64,000 nt of DNA from assembly GCA_905221605.1 (NCBI GenBank), contig CAJNDS010000957.1:1-64000 (forward strand), in the 5' to 3' direction. A program made the translations under genes and the position numbers. The notes under the pieces are model-generated. The model worked only from the letters and a program-made list of their open reading frames with translations, searched no databases and had not been told where the DNA came from. Source of the DNA: Symbiodinium natans. Lineage: Eukaryota > Sar > Dinophyceae > Suessiales > Symbiodiniaceae. This document shows positions 30,196 through 39,984 of the stretch, piece after piece (the stretch's first letter is position 1; each line of letters starts with the position of its first letter).

Positions 30196-30399
30196 CACTG
30201 CTACCCCCCCCCCCCCCCACCTGCGCGACTTCAAGAAGTAATTCTGAACCATGAAAAACAAGCCCACACCTTCCCTTCTTTATGAACTCCCTAGAATCCC
30301 TAGAACCAAAGCATGATCAACAAAACAATGCCTCTTCAAAAAGCTGTGCAAGGTCTGTAACGGTAAGGCCCCTTAGCCAATCCAAGATCCCTCCAAGAC

Positions 30400-30441
30400 C
30401 CCTAAACCCTAAACCCTAAACCCTAAACCCTAAACCCTAAA
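30400..30441. repeat. Telomeric CCCTAAA array
   Basis: Six CCCTAAA units. A second tract lies at 30591-30633 just upstream of exon 30635-30728, where the AAAG at its end is the predicted acceptor. Confidence 0.95.
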
Positions 30442-30634
30442 TTCGATAAAAACAAAAAGCAAGTCGAGGGCGCAGCCTGCGTATCGACCCTAAGTTCGCG
30501 TGCAGCCCCTGTGCCATGCAAACTGTCACTATAAGGGCAGGCGTGGAACATTTTATAATTGGAAACCCGAACCCTTAAACCCAAAAAGAAACCCTAAACC
30601 CTAAACCCTAAACCCTAAACCCTAAACCCTAAAG

Positions 30635-31860
30635 GGTGGCCGAGTCCCTGGCGGTGGTCGCTTTGTTGCAGGAACTCGAGGCGTCGGCTTGGGCAGTTAC
30701 CGCAGTTGATGCCCATGGCCTTGCACCGGTTTAGGGTTTAGGGTTGAGGGTTATAGGGTTCTAGGGTTCTAGGGTTATAGGGTTATAGGGTTATAGGGTT
30801 ATAGGGTTATAGGGTTATAGGGTTCTAGGGTTCTAGGGTTCTAGGGTTCTAGGGTTCTAGGGTTCTAGGGTTCTAGGGTTCTAGGGTTCTAGGGTTATAG
30901 GGGTATAGGGTTATAGGGTTATAGGGTTATAGGGTTCTAGGGTTCTAGGGTTCTAGGGTTCTAGGGTTCTAGGGTTCTAGGGTTCTAGGGTTCTAGGGTT
31001 CTAGGGTTCTAGGGTTCTAGGGTTATAGGGTTATAGGGTTATAGGGTTATAGGGTTCTAGGGTTCTAGGGTTATAGGGTTCTAGGGTTCTAGGGTTTAGG
31101 GTTATAGGGTTTAGGGTTTAGGGTTTAGGGTTGTTAGGTTATAGGGTTATAGGGCTATAGGGTTATAGGGTTTAGGGTTTAGGGTTATAGGGTTATAGGG
31201 TTATAGGGTTATAGGGTTATAGGGTTCTAGGGTTTAGGGTTTAGGGTTGCACCCCGATCTTCCGAAAGGCCCCTTGGTTACTTACTTCTACAATAACCAA
31301 GGGAGAAAAAGGTTGAACTTTGTTATTCCTACTAAAGAAGGAAGTTAAGCAAGATTCAGGAGTAAAACCCTAATTTATACTAAGGATCATTGCTATGAAT
31401 TAGGGTCTTCTCCTTAATTAGGGTTTAGGGTTTAGGGTTTAGGGTTTAGGGTTTAGGGTTTAGGGTTTAGGGTTTAGGGTTTAGGGGCCAACCATCACAA
31501 GGCCATGAGGGACATCGGTCTGCTCCCCCGCCTTGGAGATGCCACACTCACGGCCTGCAGCAAAAGCAAGAAACAGGAACATAGGGTTTAGGGTTTAGGG
31601 TTTAGGGTTTAGGGTTTAGGGTTTAGGGTTTAGGGTTTAGGCATTAGGAGGATGGTACCTATGTGGCTGTTCATTGTTTTCCAAGACCTTGCGTGGTAGC
31701 AGATCTCTTCATCTATGCGAATCTGCATGGGAATGCAACATCCGAGCCTATATCTCACACCCCGATTCCCCCCCCCCCCCCCCCACACACAGATTGAAGG
31801 CGTCGAGGCGGCAAGAGGTTGAATCAAAGCATGCAAGGCCGACCGTGAGGATATGTACAG
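30635..31860 (+). CDS. Plus-strand gene with exons embedded in telomeric arrays
   Basis: Exon 30635-30728: VAESLAVVALLQELEASAWA then VTAVDAHGLAP, donor CCG|GTTTAGGG. Exon 31485-31585: ANHHKAMRDIGLLPRLGDAT then LTACSKSKKQEHR, between TTTAG and AGG|GTTTAGGG. Intron 31586-31640 is 55 nt of pure telomeric repeat. The third exon, from 31641 (ALGGWYLCGCSLFSKTLRGS), continues in phase 0. The junction between exons one and two is not resolved; a further exon may lie at 31251-31270. No family recognised. Confidence 0.68.
30729..31247 (+). repeat. Large array of GGGTTATA, GGGTTCTA and GGGTTTA units
   Basis: About 520 bp, mostly 8-mers in homogeneous blocks (runs of GGGTTCTA, then runs of GGGTTATA), with 7-mer GGGTTTA units mainly at the ends. 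Largest telomere-derived array in the window. It lies in a predicted intron of the gene at 30635-31860. Confidence 0.95.
31340..31420. mobile_element. Possible hairpin element
   Basis: AGGAGTAAAACCCTAATTTATA on the left pairs with TATGAATTAGGGTCTTCTCCT on the right. Ends run into the telomeric array at 31421. Relationship to other families is unclear. Confidence 0.45.
31421..31484 (+). repeat. Telomeric array ending at a predicted acceptor
   Basis: Nine TTTAGGG units; the final TTTAG is the acceptor of exon 31485-31585. Confidence 0.95.
31586..31640 (+). repeat. Telomeric array equal to a 55-nt intron
   Basis: Starts GTTTAGGG and ends GGGTTTAG with nothing else inside. Predicted intron of the gene at 30635-31860. 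Confidence 0.9.
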
Positions 31861-32221
31861 CATGTGCGGTTGGCATCACTGCGTGCTCATGTGTTTGCAA
31901 CGTAGTTTGTGCTTGCCATCAGCATGTGCCCTGCATGTTAAGTGTTGGGCTAGTGACTAGAGTCTTCTTAGGCCATTATTGCTGCTGTTATTCTTGTCCT
32001 TCTTGCTGTGCTTGTTACTGTTGTTGTTCTTGATGTTCTTCTTGTTCCGACCGTCATTGGTTGTTTGTGGTATGATTCGTCTTGTTCTTGTTGGTGTGGT
32101 GCGTGTCTGGTTCTTATTCTTCCTTTTTCAAGTTCTGCAGGGACAAGCAGGGGCAAAGCGTGACGAACGCAAATATGTAGGGAATCTGTAGCGAGTGTAG
32201 TGCATGAGGGTGCAGCGGGCC

Positions 32222-32727
32222 CTACAAAAACAACTCGCTGGGTCCTCTGTTGCTCCTTATCTCGTCCTTGTCGCTGCTCAGTTTACGGGGGGACAGGCCT
32301 TCGGCGACGCAGGAGCAGGATGTTGATTTCGCCTGTTGGACCAGCTGGCTCGAGTTGCTCGCCGCCAGCCTTTGAACAGAAGATGGAGGTCTCGGGTCAC
32401 ATCGGATCACAGTTACCCTACCATAACTTCCATAGCCTCTTCCATCAGCACCTGCCTTCACCTCCTTGTCAGTGTTCGTTTGGCTGCAGACTGCAGCGCC
32501 CAATTTGAGAAGCTCAGGTGAATCACATGGAGCTGTGTGGCACTTTTTGTGGTGTTGTTTTTGGGTGGCGCACCAACATCATTGCGACCGGGTTGCATTG
32601 ATGGTGGCTTCAGCGCCTTGCACACGGAACCGTCGCCGACATACTTCCTTGCCAGGGCATGTGGCAGGAGGCCACATATAATATAAACCCTGCCCCAAGA
32701 TCTCCAAGCCTCAACACCAAGACCCAC
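32222..32727 (-). CDS. Two possible minus-strand exons
   Basis: Frame 32222-32503 includes GYGSYGRVTVIRCDPRPPSS and ends NRGPSELFL. Frame 32458-32727 includes GRVYIICGLLPHALARKYVG. They overlap in different frames, so only parts of each can be coding. Same strand as the exon at 32835. No domain recognised. Confidence 0.4.
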
Positions 32728-32834
32728 CTCCGACTCTTTATCCTATATGGCCTCAGTACAACGGCCTGAAACCTGATCACCGCCGCCCTGAGGCCTTCTA
32801 CCTAAACCGCTTGACTTGGATCCTCTCAATCACC

Positions 32835-32921
32835 TCAATCCGAATCCTCAACAATGCAGCCGGGGCACTTCTGAAGCTCCTCGAAGCGTTTCGTCGCTGC
32901 CGCATAGATCGCCTCGTCAAC
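32835..32921 (-). CDS. Terminal exon, unknown protein
   Basis: Acceptor atgccggcag, then VDEAIYAAATKRFEELQKCP and GCIVEDSD to a TGA at 32835-32837: 28 codons, clearly helix-like. The intron upstream holds the giant GT/CA microsatellite 33027-33745. No family recognised. Confidence 0.68.
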   Translation of the reverse strand, partial: VDEAIYAAATKRFEELQKCPGCIVEDSD

Positions 32922-33026
32922 CTGCCGGCATGGAGGCCAGTTTTGGGCGCCGGCTTGAAAAATACAAGAGCTCGTCACTAGAAGGCTCCGGAAGAGCCTT
33001 GGTTCTACAGCGGGAGTTTTCTTGCT

Positions 33027-33045
33027 TGTGTGTGTGTGTGTGTGC

Positions 33046-33077
<32 letters not shown>

Positions 33078-33247
33078 TGCGCGTGCGCGTGCGCGTGCGC
33101 GTGCGCGTGCGCGTGCGCGTGCGCGTGCGCGTGCGCAGTGCGCGTGCGCGTGAGTGTGATGTGCGTGCGCGTGTGCGGGTGCGTGTGCGTGTGCGTGTGG
33201 GTGTGTGTGGTGTTGCGTGGTGCTGCGTGCGTGCGTGCGTGCGTGCG

Positions 33248-33316
<69 letters not shown>

Positions 33317-33321
33317 CGTGC

Positions 33322-33368
<47 letters not shown>

Positions 33369-33487
33369 TGTGTGTGTGTGTGTGTGTGTGTGCGTCTGTG
33401 TGTCTGTGTGTCTGTGTGTCTGTGTGTCTGTGTTGTGTGTGTGTGTGTGTTTGTGTGTGCGTGTGGTGTGTGTTGTGTGTGTGTGTG

Positions 33488-33531
<44 letters not shown>

Positions 33532-33599
33532 TGTTGTGTGTGCTGTGTGTGTGTGTGTGTGCTGTGTGTGTGTGTGTGTGTTGTGTGTGTGTGTGTGTC

Positions 33600-33668
<69 letters not shown>

Positions 33669-33686
33669 GCGTGTGTGTTGTGTGTG

Positions 33687-33719
<33 letters not shown>

Positions 33720-33745
33720 GTGTGTGTTGTGTGTGTTGTGTGTGT
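33027..33745. repeat. Long (GT)n/(GTGC)n microsatellite
   Basis: About 720 bp of GTGT, GCGT and GTGC blocks: pure GTGC early, GTGCGC near 33070-33140, long pure GT near 33605-33665. It creates a 397-codon Val/Cys frame and 248-316-codon His/Thr frames that are artefacts. Confidence 0.98.
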
Positions 33746-33778
33746 ACGCACATAAATGTTATTTCTATGTGTGCGTGT

Positions 33779-33905
33779 GGCATATGCATATGCATAAACA
33801 TATACATATGCATATACTCATACATATGCATAAATATATACATATGCATATACATGAGCATATACATCTACAGCTACATCTACATCTACACATACACACA
33901 TGCAC
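33779..33905. repeat. CATATGCATATACAT-type short repeat
   Basis: Imperfect hexamer-like repeat of catatg/catata grading into ctacatctacat. Confidence 0.85.
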
Positions 33906-34024
33906 ACATACAATTACGATCTCGAAACATGTATTTGCATGTGTACAATGTGCGCACATTTCTCGTGCTTGAAAGCATTTCCAACGCGCCAGGGGCTTTG
34001 AGGCCCTGAGTTCTTGCAAAGAGG

Positions 34025-34252
34025 ATGGTGTTCAGTGGTGCAGGAGAGCAGAAAGCAGGCTTGCGTTGCAAAAAGTTCTCACACAGCTTCTTGTCTTCTA
34101 CTATATTGCGTACGAGTCTGAGTAACCCGCTTGTCCTCCAATATACAATTAATTGGGCAGCACAAGTATGGAGACATGCTGGCAAAGCCTCCATGCACAA
34201 GCAAGGCGACCCGCTTTTGCTCATGGACTGTGTGTACAAGCCTCATCCGTGA
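34025..34252 (+). CDS. Possible exon; both strands open
   Basis: The plus strand reads GLRCKKFSHSFLSSTILRTS for part of 75 codons. The minus strand over 33960-34239 also reads well (AAQLIVYWRTSGLLRLVRNI). Neighbours on both sides are minus-strand. Confidence 0.32.
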   Translation: MVFSGAGEQKAGLRCKKFSHSFLSSTILRTSLSNPLVLQYTINWAAQVWRHAGKASMHKQGDPLLLMDCVYKPHP

Positions 34253-34389
34253 AGCCATCCAGCACAGACTCATCGTAGAGATCTTGGTGCGATCCTGCCA
34301 CAAGTTCTGACATAAGCTGCACAAATCCAGGACTCCAGGACAGTGGGAGGACCCAGCGTCTGTGCTTCATCTGTTGGAGGTGCCTCTTG

Positions 34390-35006
34390 TTAAGGTTTCT
34401 TTCCGCGCCGGTAGCCTGAAGGAGTCGTTAAGCAGCACCGCCATGAAATGACACTGTCACACTTGCAACCTGCAGTTTGGGCATGGCGGTATCCGATGCT
34501 CGTGACCTTTTCTGCACGTTTTTGAGGCACCGGGACTGGTCTAAGGTTGAATAGCTCAATCCACCAGGTCCTCCTGCATGGAAATCCACCAGCTGTGCAG
34601 TGTTGACTTCTCCGCCAAACCTTAGCCATTTCCTGTCTGCTCAACGGAAAGCAATCTCGCAAGCCCTCTAATTGACGTGAAGGTTGGGGGGCAGTTCTGC
34701 ATGTTGCAGAATCCTGCATGGACCATGGCTCCATCACTCGGAATGTATGTGGGGGTTTTACGAAAACAGGTGACCTCCAACATAGACCCCAAGCAAAAGG
34801 ACTCGATGGTACCCCGTAAGGAACCCCTGATTTCGGAAACCCCCCATATCCGAAAAGAAACTCTCTCGAACCCCGCAAGAAGGCTTGACGCCACAGTGCT
34901 TCCGACAGGAACAAAACTCGACACAAGCTGTATCGCCGGGCTGCATACGATGGAAAAGGCAGATAGACTCATCCCAGCGCTCAGTGAGGCCAACAAACTC
35001 CATGTT
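34390..35006 (-). CDS. Sulfotransferase-like exon and downstream exon around a hairpin
   Basis: Exon 34872-35006 (acceptor tgcctttgcatcag, donor GGG|GTTCGAGAG) starts NMEFVGLTERWDESICLFHR. The FVG-TE-(x)n-S-L pattern resembles the C-terminal VGxTE motif of Sulfotransfer_2-type carbohydrate sulfotransferases. That assignment is an inference from one motif. Downstream lies the hairpin 34747-34852, then frames TYIPSDGAMVHAGFCNMQNC (to a stop at about 34622) and QEMAKVWRRSQHC (to 34390). Which is used is unclear. Confidence 0.52.
34747..34852. mobile_element. Hairpin element, GGGGGTTTCCGAAA family
   Basis: Left GTGGGGGTTTTACGAAAACAGG pairs with right (reverse complement) ATGGGGGGTTTCCGAAATCAGG. 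Flanked by exons of the minus-strand gene at 34390-35006. A clear target duplication is not visible. Confidence 0.78.
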
Positions 35007-35035
35007 CTGATGCAAAGGCAGGGCTCAAGGATTGA

Positions 35036-35260
35036 TTGCGCCGTCGCATGTCCTCGGGTTATGAGTTCAAGGATGTGCTGGCTAGGGAGATCTGCAGGTT
35101 TTTACTCACAGACTTGGAGCATTGTTTGCAGCCCTGGCATCTACTGAGTCCTAGACTAGTTCCGAGTCTTTGCCCGACATTGTGGTCATTTGTGCAGGTC
35201 ACAAAATTCCGCTGCTCGGACAAGCCCAAACCAGCAGCTTCAGTAGTTGGCTCTGGCTAG
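35036..35260 (+). CDS. Possible ORF
   Basis: Plus frame with YEFKDVLAREICRFLLTDLE. Lies between minus-strand models; no splice support. Confidence 0.35.
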   Translation: MRRRMSSGYEFKDVLAREICRFLLTDLEHCLQPWHLLSPRLVPSLCPTLWSFVQVTKFRCSDKPKPAASVVGSG

Positions 35261-35267
35261 CCTATAG

Positions 35268-35342
35268 CCAACCCTAAACCCTAAACCCTAAACCCTAAAC
35301 CCTAAACCCTAAACCCTAAACCCTAAACCCTAAACCCTAAAC
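35268..35342 (-). repeat. Telomeric array in a predicted intron
   Basis: Ten CCCTAAA units on plus; the coding strand is minus. The tract directly follows the donor GCT|GTTTAGGG of exon 35343-35550. Confidence 0.95.
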
Positions 35343-35550
35343 AGCACAAAGCAGCAGTGAGGCCTGCAGCATCTCCAGGGCCTCTTTCAGCCTCTGCCGC
35401 CCTCCATCGAAAGGTTCGCCATTCCTGGTTGAAGACTCTGTTGGTGCTGTCTGCGAATTGAACCCCTGGACATGGTACATCAATGCTTGGACTCGCAAAT
35501 CTCCATCTGACAATTTTGCCAGGTTTGACAAGTGAAGACAAGCCAATGTC
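35343..35550 (-). CDS. Internal exon, unknown protein
   Basis: From acceptor gtttgacgcag to donor GCT|GTTTAGGG, 69 codons: HLSNLAKLSDGDLRVQALMY, later RQRLKEALEMLQASLLLCA. Natural composition with amphipathic helices. The TTTAGGG array 35268-35342 starts its downstream intron; the frame can continue after TGAAG as LLVWACPSSGIL to a stop. An adjacent minus frame, 35575-35799, may be an upstream exon. No family recognised. Confidence 0.68.
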
Positions 35551-36188
35551 CTGCGTCAAACCCTCCGTGAAAGACTATCCCTGGACGTGCGGCCGAATCT
35601 TTGCCGACTCCGCGCATGGAGCGCCCGTGAGCATGCGGGCGGTGCAGCCGGCGATGCCTGCATCAACGCTGCTGCGGTGCTCGTCAGATCTCGTCAGCCC
35701 TACACCCATCTGCACCCAAAGCAGCACAGGAGTCGCGCCCAGGTGCCTGTGAATCGCGCATAGCAGGCTGCCGCCTTGATGGGACCCAAGGGGCTGCATG
35801 CCTTCTCAGGGGATTCTCAGAGGGGATCCGAGTGCAAATAGCAAAAATGGGGCTCTTCTCAAGTTTGCGGGGGATGGGGTGGGGATCTCAAGTAATGAAG
35901 CCATCTGTGTGCATCTCGGCTCCTTGAGCCCCCATGTCTGGCCTGTATCAAGTCGGTGTACTCTTCGCCCCTGAAGCCGCTGGCATGGAAGCCATTGTGG
36001 TACGCAGAGATGAGCCTGCCGGTGGCGTGCAGTAGCTAGTGCTATTTGGTGCTACTTCGGCTTTTGGCGCTTTTGGACTTGGTTTCTGGCTTGGGAGGCT
36101 TAGCAGCTCGACTTCCTAGGGCCGAACTCCCGGAGGGGTGTACCCTCCCTAGGCGACCTCGGACGAACTTTGTAAGCCCGAAACCACT

Positions 36189-36473
36189 TCAGTGAAGGGA
36201 GGCGACTTCGACGGAGGAAGGGCTAAGGGTTGACGTGCTGGGGAGGAGGGGCCCCCTTATAAATGCTCTAGATGCTTTTTCGCCGCTGTTCGTGCCTCTG
36301 CGCTGGGCGCCGAAACATGGCAACGACCTGGCCAGGCTCAACCCTCGCGATGCTCCGATTATCCTGAAACTTTCAGTTTGTGCTAAAGAGATCGTGGAGC
36401 TGTTCCGTGTGTGACTAACGTCTGGTCCGGGGGTATTCTGCAGCTCCTGGGGGGCTAACCAGAAGCATAGCAC
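36189..36473 (-). CDS. Possible ORF of 94 codons
   Basis: Minus frame with APQELQNTPGPDVSHTRNSS. No competing long frame. No domain. Confidence 0.4.
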   Translation of the reverse strand: MLCFWLAPQELQNTPGPDVSHTRNSSTISLAQTESFRIIGASRGLSLARSLPCFGAQRRGTNSGEKASRAFIRGPLLPSTSTLSPSSVEVASLH

Positions 36474-36500
36474 GACAGCAAACCCGACTTACCTCCTGAA

Positions 36501-37193
36501 ATGTGGACCAACCCCTTGCGCATATCCTCGAGGCACCGCACCTCGATCAAAGCCCTAAGCATCGAACTTGCCCTCAAGTCTGACTCTGGGAATGCCGCCA
36601 TGTGGGGCCTGCCAATCCTCGTACTTCGTCTGCATCAGGGAGACAGGACCGTGCTGCGTCTCGAACCTCGCGCTGAAAAGGCCTGCTCAGCCAGTGTTGG
36701 CATATTCTGGCATCTGGCACAGCATAGCAATCGACTAGCCGAGTTGCAAGGAACATTTTGGGTAAGCTCCGGCAGCAAAGCTGCAATGTTCTATGTTTGT
36801 GGGAAGGCCCTCCGTTTGCAGCTCCTCCGTTTGCCCGTAGTGATTCTTGAGCAAACATCAGGGCTGTTGGGTTACAGCTGGATTGCTGACGCGTGCTCTG
36901 GCATTTGCACAGCGCACAAAGCTTCAACCTCCAATCAACAGTTTGTTACCGCGATGCGTGTTCATGGATTCTTCCACCTCAACACGGCATGTCTCGCTTG
37001 CGAAAAGAATGTTATCATCCGCATAGAAAGCCTGATACCTTCCTTGGTCTCGAGTACTTCGTCCATGTTTGAACAGTGCCTGAGAAATGCAATGTGCAAA
37101 GTCCTCAACCAGCCCCAGGACCAGGAAAGGCTATTAGGCCTGAAAATCCCACAGTCAACCCGCCCTATAAAGGGCCTGTTTACGGGGTTATAG
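36501..37193 (+). CDS. 230-codon ORF; antisense carries an RT-like FYADD motif
   Basis: Plus ORF from ATG 36501 to TAG 37193, one of the longest in the window, with IKALSIELALKSDSGNAAMW at its start. The minus strand near 36930-37100 reads YQAFYADDNILFASETCRVE, which resembles motif C of a LINE-type reverse transcriptase. The plus ORF may therefore be a shadow of a decayed retroelement, or the motif may be chance. I cannot settle this from sequence alone. Confidence 0.35.
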   Translation: MWTNPLRISSRHRTSIKALSIELALKSDSGNAAMWGLPILVLRLHQGDRTVLRLEPRAEKACSASVGIFWHLAQHSNRLAELQGTFWVSSGSKAAMFYVCGKALRLQLLRLPVVILEQTSGLLGYSWIADACSGICTAHKASTSNQQFVTAMRVHGFFHLNTACLACEKNVIIRIESLIPSLVSSTSSMFEQCLRNAMCKVLNQPQDQERLLGLKIPQSTRPIKGLFTGL

Positions 37194-37202
37194 GGTATGC
37201 TA

Positions 37203-37650
37203 TTAGGCCTTATAATCCCCATCATGGGAGAAGCCTGACACAAGCCGAATTAACTTCCCTGCATACCCAACAGATGTCTCGGGCCTTTCCGGCAATACCT
37301 CAGTCGTCACAAATTTTCGTGGGCGCGTCTGCATGTCAAAACCTACATCGGCTCCAAAACCCGTGATGTCTCCACTACACGAGCTAACGCTTGGTTGGGA
37401 AGCTTCTTTAGCCTTCTTACAAACCATGGTGCGTTTGGCATGCTGTTGACCTTTGAGGGCATTGGTCATGGATACGAACACGACCTCAATACCTCAAGCG
37501 AGTTCCTTGACTTCTCATCAAAAACAAGATGGCGTAACCGCTCCTCTATGCTCATCGAGAACTGAAGCATCATATCGTTCCAATGCGATCTCAACTACTT
37601 CCAGGCTGCACATAAAACACCGCCGCCTGAGCCTGCTTTGCAAAACAATG
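37203..37650 (-). CDS. Two possible minus-strand exons
   Basis: Frame 37527-37650 reads MCSLEVVEIALERYDASVLD to a stop. Frame 37203-37481 reads FGADVGFDMQTRPRKFVTTE. They lie upstream, in the minus direction, of the FYADD-containing frame and might belong to the same element or gene. The plus strand over 37453-37671 is also open. Confidence 0.38.
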
Positions 37651-37994
37651 CACAACAATGTGGGCTCTTAGTCTCGTAGTAGAAGCTGAAACCACGACTA
37701 AACACGAACTTAACTCGTTTTGAGACTCCCTCCGGGGGGGTTTGTTGTTCGCGATGCTGTGCACACACATAAGACCAAGTGCTGGTCCGGGGGATAGCGG
37801 CTCTTTAGCGCGATGTCGTAGCAGGCCTGCAAATCACGGGCTTCATGCGCAGGTTGCTTGGCAGTCCTAGTCCGACTCTGCATTCGGCGGGCAGTGCAAT
37901 TTCGGGAACTCCAGCAAGCTCGGGGAACTAAAGCCAGAAACTCGAGTATTTCCTTGCGATTCTCCCACCCCAAAATGGCAAAGAAAGGCCACCA

Positions 37995-38120
37995 GAAACC
38001 CTCAACCCTCAACCCTCCACCCTGAACCCTGAACCCTAAACCCTGAACCCTAAGCCCTATCAACTATAAACTCTAAACCCTAAACCGTAAACCCTAAACC
38101 CTAAACCCTAAACCCCAAAC
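37995..38120. repeat. Degenerate telomeric CCCTAAA array
   Basis: CCCTAAA mixed with CCCTCAA, CCCTGAA and CCCCAAA. Confidence 0.93.
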
Positions 38121-38217
38121 GCAAGGCCTGGCATCCTGGAGAGGCAAGAGGCGTCACAGAGAGGTCCAGGGGAGTCCCTGACTCGCCACATGCCTCATCT
38201 CTCCGGTCTTCACGTCG
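38121..38217 (-). CDS. Exon between two telomere-like arrays
   Basis: From acceptor cctgcgtcag to donor TTGC|GTTTGGGG: RREDRRDEACGESGTPLDLS then VTPLASPGCQALR. The upstream intron holds the TTTGGGG-type array 38225-38290 and the downstream intron the array 37995-38120. No family recognised. Confidence 0.63.
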
Positions 38218-38224
38218 CTGACGC

Positions 38225-38290
38225 AGGGTTTAGGGTTTGGGGTTTGGGGTTTGGGGTTTGGGGTTTGGGGTTTACGGTTTACGGTTTAGG
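38225..38290. repeat. GGGTTTG-variant array
   Basis: Six consecutive GGGTTTG units followed by GGGTTTAC variants; a locally homogenised telomere variant. Confidence 0.93.
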
Positions 38291-38330
38291 GCTTCAAGCA
38301 ACCAAAGCTTATTTGAGGTAACCAAAGCTT

Positions 38331-38452
38331 CTAGGATGGCCCCTTAAACCCTCTGAAATTTCTTCCTAACTATGCTCCTCTTCAACCCTTAACCCTAATT
38401 CCCCATGGCCCTGGAACCCCATAAGGGGAAATATCCCAAGGGCCTGCCTGGG
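38331..38452. repeat. Dispersed repeat, second copy of the 16838 family
   Basis: GGATGGCCCCTTAAACCC...CATAAGGGGAAATATCCCAAGGGCCTGCC. Confidence 0.6.
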
Positions 38453-38479
38453 TTCAATTACTGTCGCGGACACCTCAGC

Positions 38480-39630
38480 TTACTTTGCCATTATTGTTGC
38501 AAGTGCAATTCACTACTGCTTCTGATAAGAATGGTATAGGAAGAAATAGTGTTAGTAGTAATGCTACTGGCTATAGTGGCAATAGGAGTCGCCGCTAAAA
38601 TGATAGGAATGATAATGGGCAAAGCGTTGGCAATGGTAATGCCTGCTGCTATTCCTACACTTGCTATCCCGAACTATTGTTCTAGTGCGCTTTTGTGCGA
38701 TTATGCCGTTGTTCTGTTGCACTTTATGTTATACAATTACACTGCGCCGAGTTACTATGACTCTTACTAATAATACTACACAACTATTTAGTAGGATTGC
38801 AATGGTTCGTTCTGTTGGTTGAACTCAGTAAACTCAAGTCGCCTTGGCTTAGAGATGTTTAGTTAGCAAATTTCTTTTGTAACCTGCTTCTGAATTTACA
38901 ATATGCTTACTCAGTTCAAGAATGAAAACGAAAGAAATGTATTTCATGATTGCAAATCGGTGGGTGTGGCCGAATATGATGTCTAGGAACGAAGGACGCG
39001 CTTAGGAATGGCAAACGTGCTTTGTGTCTAACAATAACAATATCGCCTTGATTTCTGGGCTTAAACAGTTCAATTTCCAGGGCGGATCGGGTAGCGACAC
39101 TGATTTCACTACAGGACGCTTCTGACAACATCATTCGTTAAGATGCTGTTCGCCCCTCCCCCCCTCCCCCTCCATGAGTTGTGACTCGTAGCTTTAACCA
39201 ACTTACTCTAGTCTACGAAGAAGCCGTAATTTGACTAGTTGAATTGACCAGTTCAACTAGTTGAGGTAAATCTCATTAGTTGAATGTTCATATTCGTGAA
39301 ACGGACCATCTTGCTCATTTCACCTATGGAAAAACAGTTCTATTCTTCAATATATTTAGCAATTGACTTGTAGAGAAGCCGATGGACTGCGAGCCGCTCC
39401 TGAATCAGGACATGCGACAGCTTTTAAGTTGAGACTGTAGACGGGGCAGAGCATACCGGTGCTTTCTAGGCATTAAGCAAAAACCCTAAACCCTAAACCC
39501 TAAAGGTGTAGGTAAGTGTGGTTGTGCAATCACAAGGAAGGAGGCAGATCAAGGGAGGGCGACATACGACTGCTGATTATCTACTGTCAAACGCTTCCCA
39601 TTCCTATTGCTAGTTCTGTTGCGACTACCA
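38480..39630. other. AT-rich stretch without a supported gene
   Basis: 38500-38780 is a trinucleotide-like low-complexity region that yields a spurious hydrophobic frame. Near 39234-39261 there is a short inverted repeat (ACTAGTTGAA...TTCAACTAGT). A three-unit CCCTAAA tract lies at 39482-39505. Nothing else is supported. Confidence 0.5.
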
Positions 39631-39984
39631 TTACCTGCTAGCATTTATTATCACCAACGCCGCTTCTGCTTCTTGCAAACCCGACTGTTTCTGGTCAGGT
39701 CGCATAGTTCCACAGCGTTGCTGCAAAGCTTGTGCCCGCTTTAGGGAAGTGAAGCCAGCGAATGTTTCCTGAGGCGTCGGGTGTGCCGTGGTACTGCCTT
39801 GCACAGAAAACAGCTTGAAAGACCTGAACATCCCCAAGCAACAGCCTGGCAGCTAGGCGATGCTAGGAATTGCAACACGGCCGTGACGCTGGCATGGTCC
39901 AACTTAACGGCAACGCTGTTGTGCGACATCTTCTCACTGCGGGATGAGGGTCTGCAGATGTGTTGGGGTGCAGCGAAGGAGTGA
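39631..39984. CDS. Possible exon, strand undecided
   Basis: Minus frame 39631-39837 (PTPQETFAGFTSLKRAQALQ) and plus frame 39781-39984 (CNTAVTLAWSNLTATLLCDI) are both protein-like and overlap. Confidence 0.35.

Noticed and set aside
32816-34009. 397-codon plus-strand frame and 248-316-codon minus-strand frames
   Set aside because: They translate the GT/GTGC microsatellite (Val/Cys or His/Thr runs). Only the exon at 32835-32921 outside the repeat is supported.
34747-34852. Target-site duplication for this element
   Set aside because: Only a 3-bp ATA match can be aligned, and the element boundary is ambiguous, so I do not claim a duplication.
38549-38770. Hydrophobic 73-codon plus frame
   Set aside because: Produced by AT-rich trinucleotide-like low-complexity sequence; no start context or splice support.
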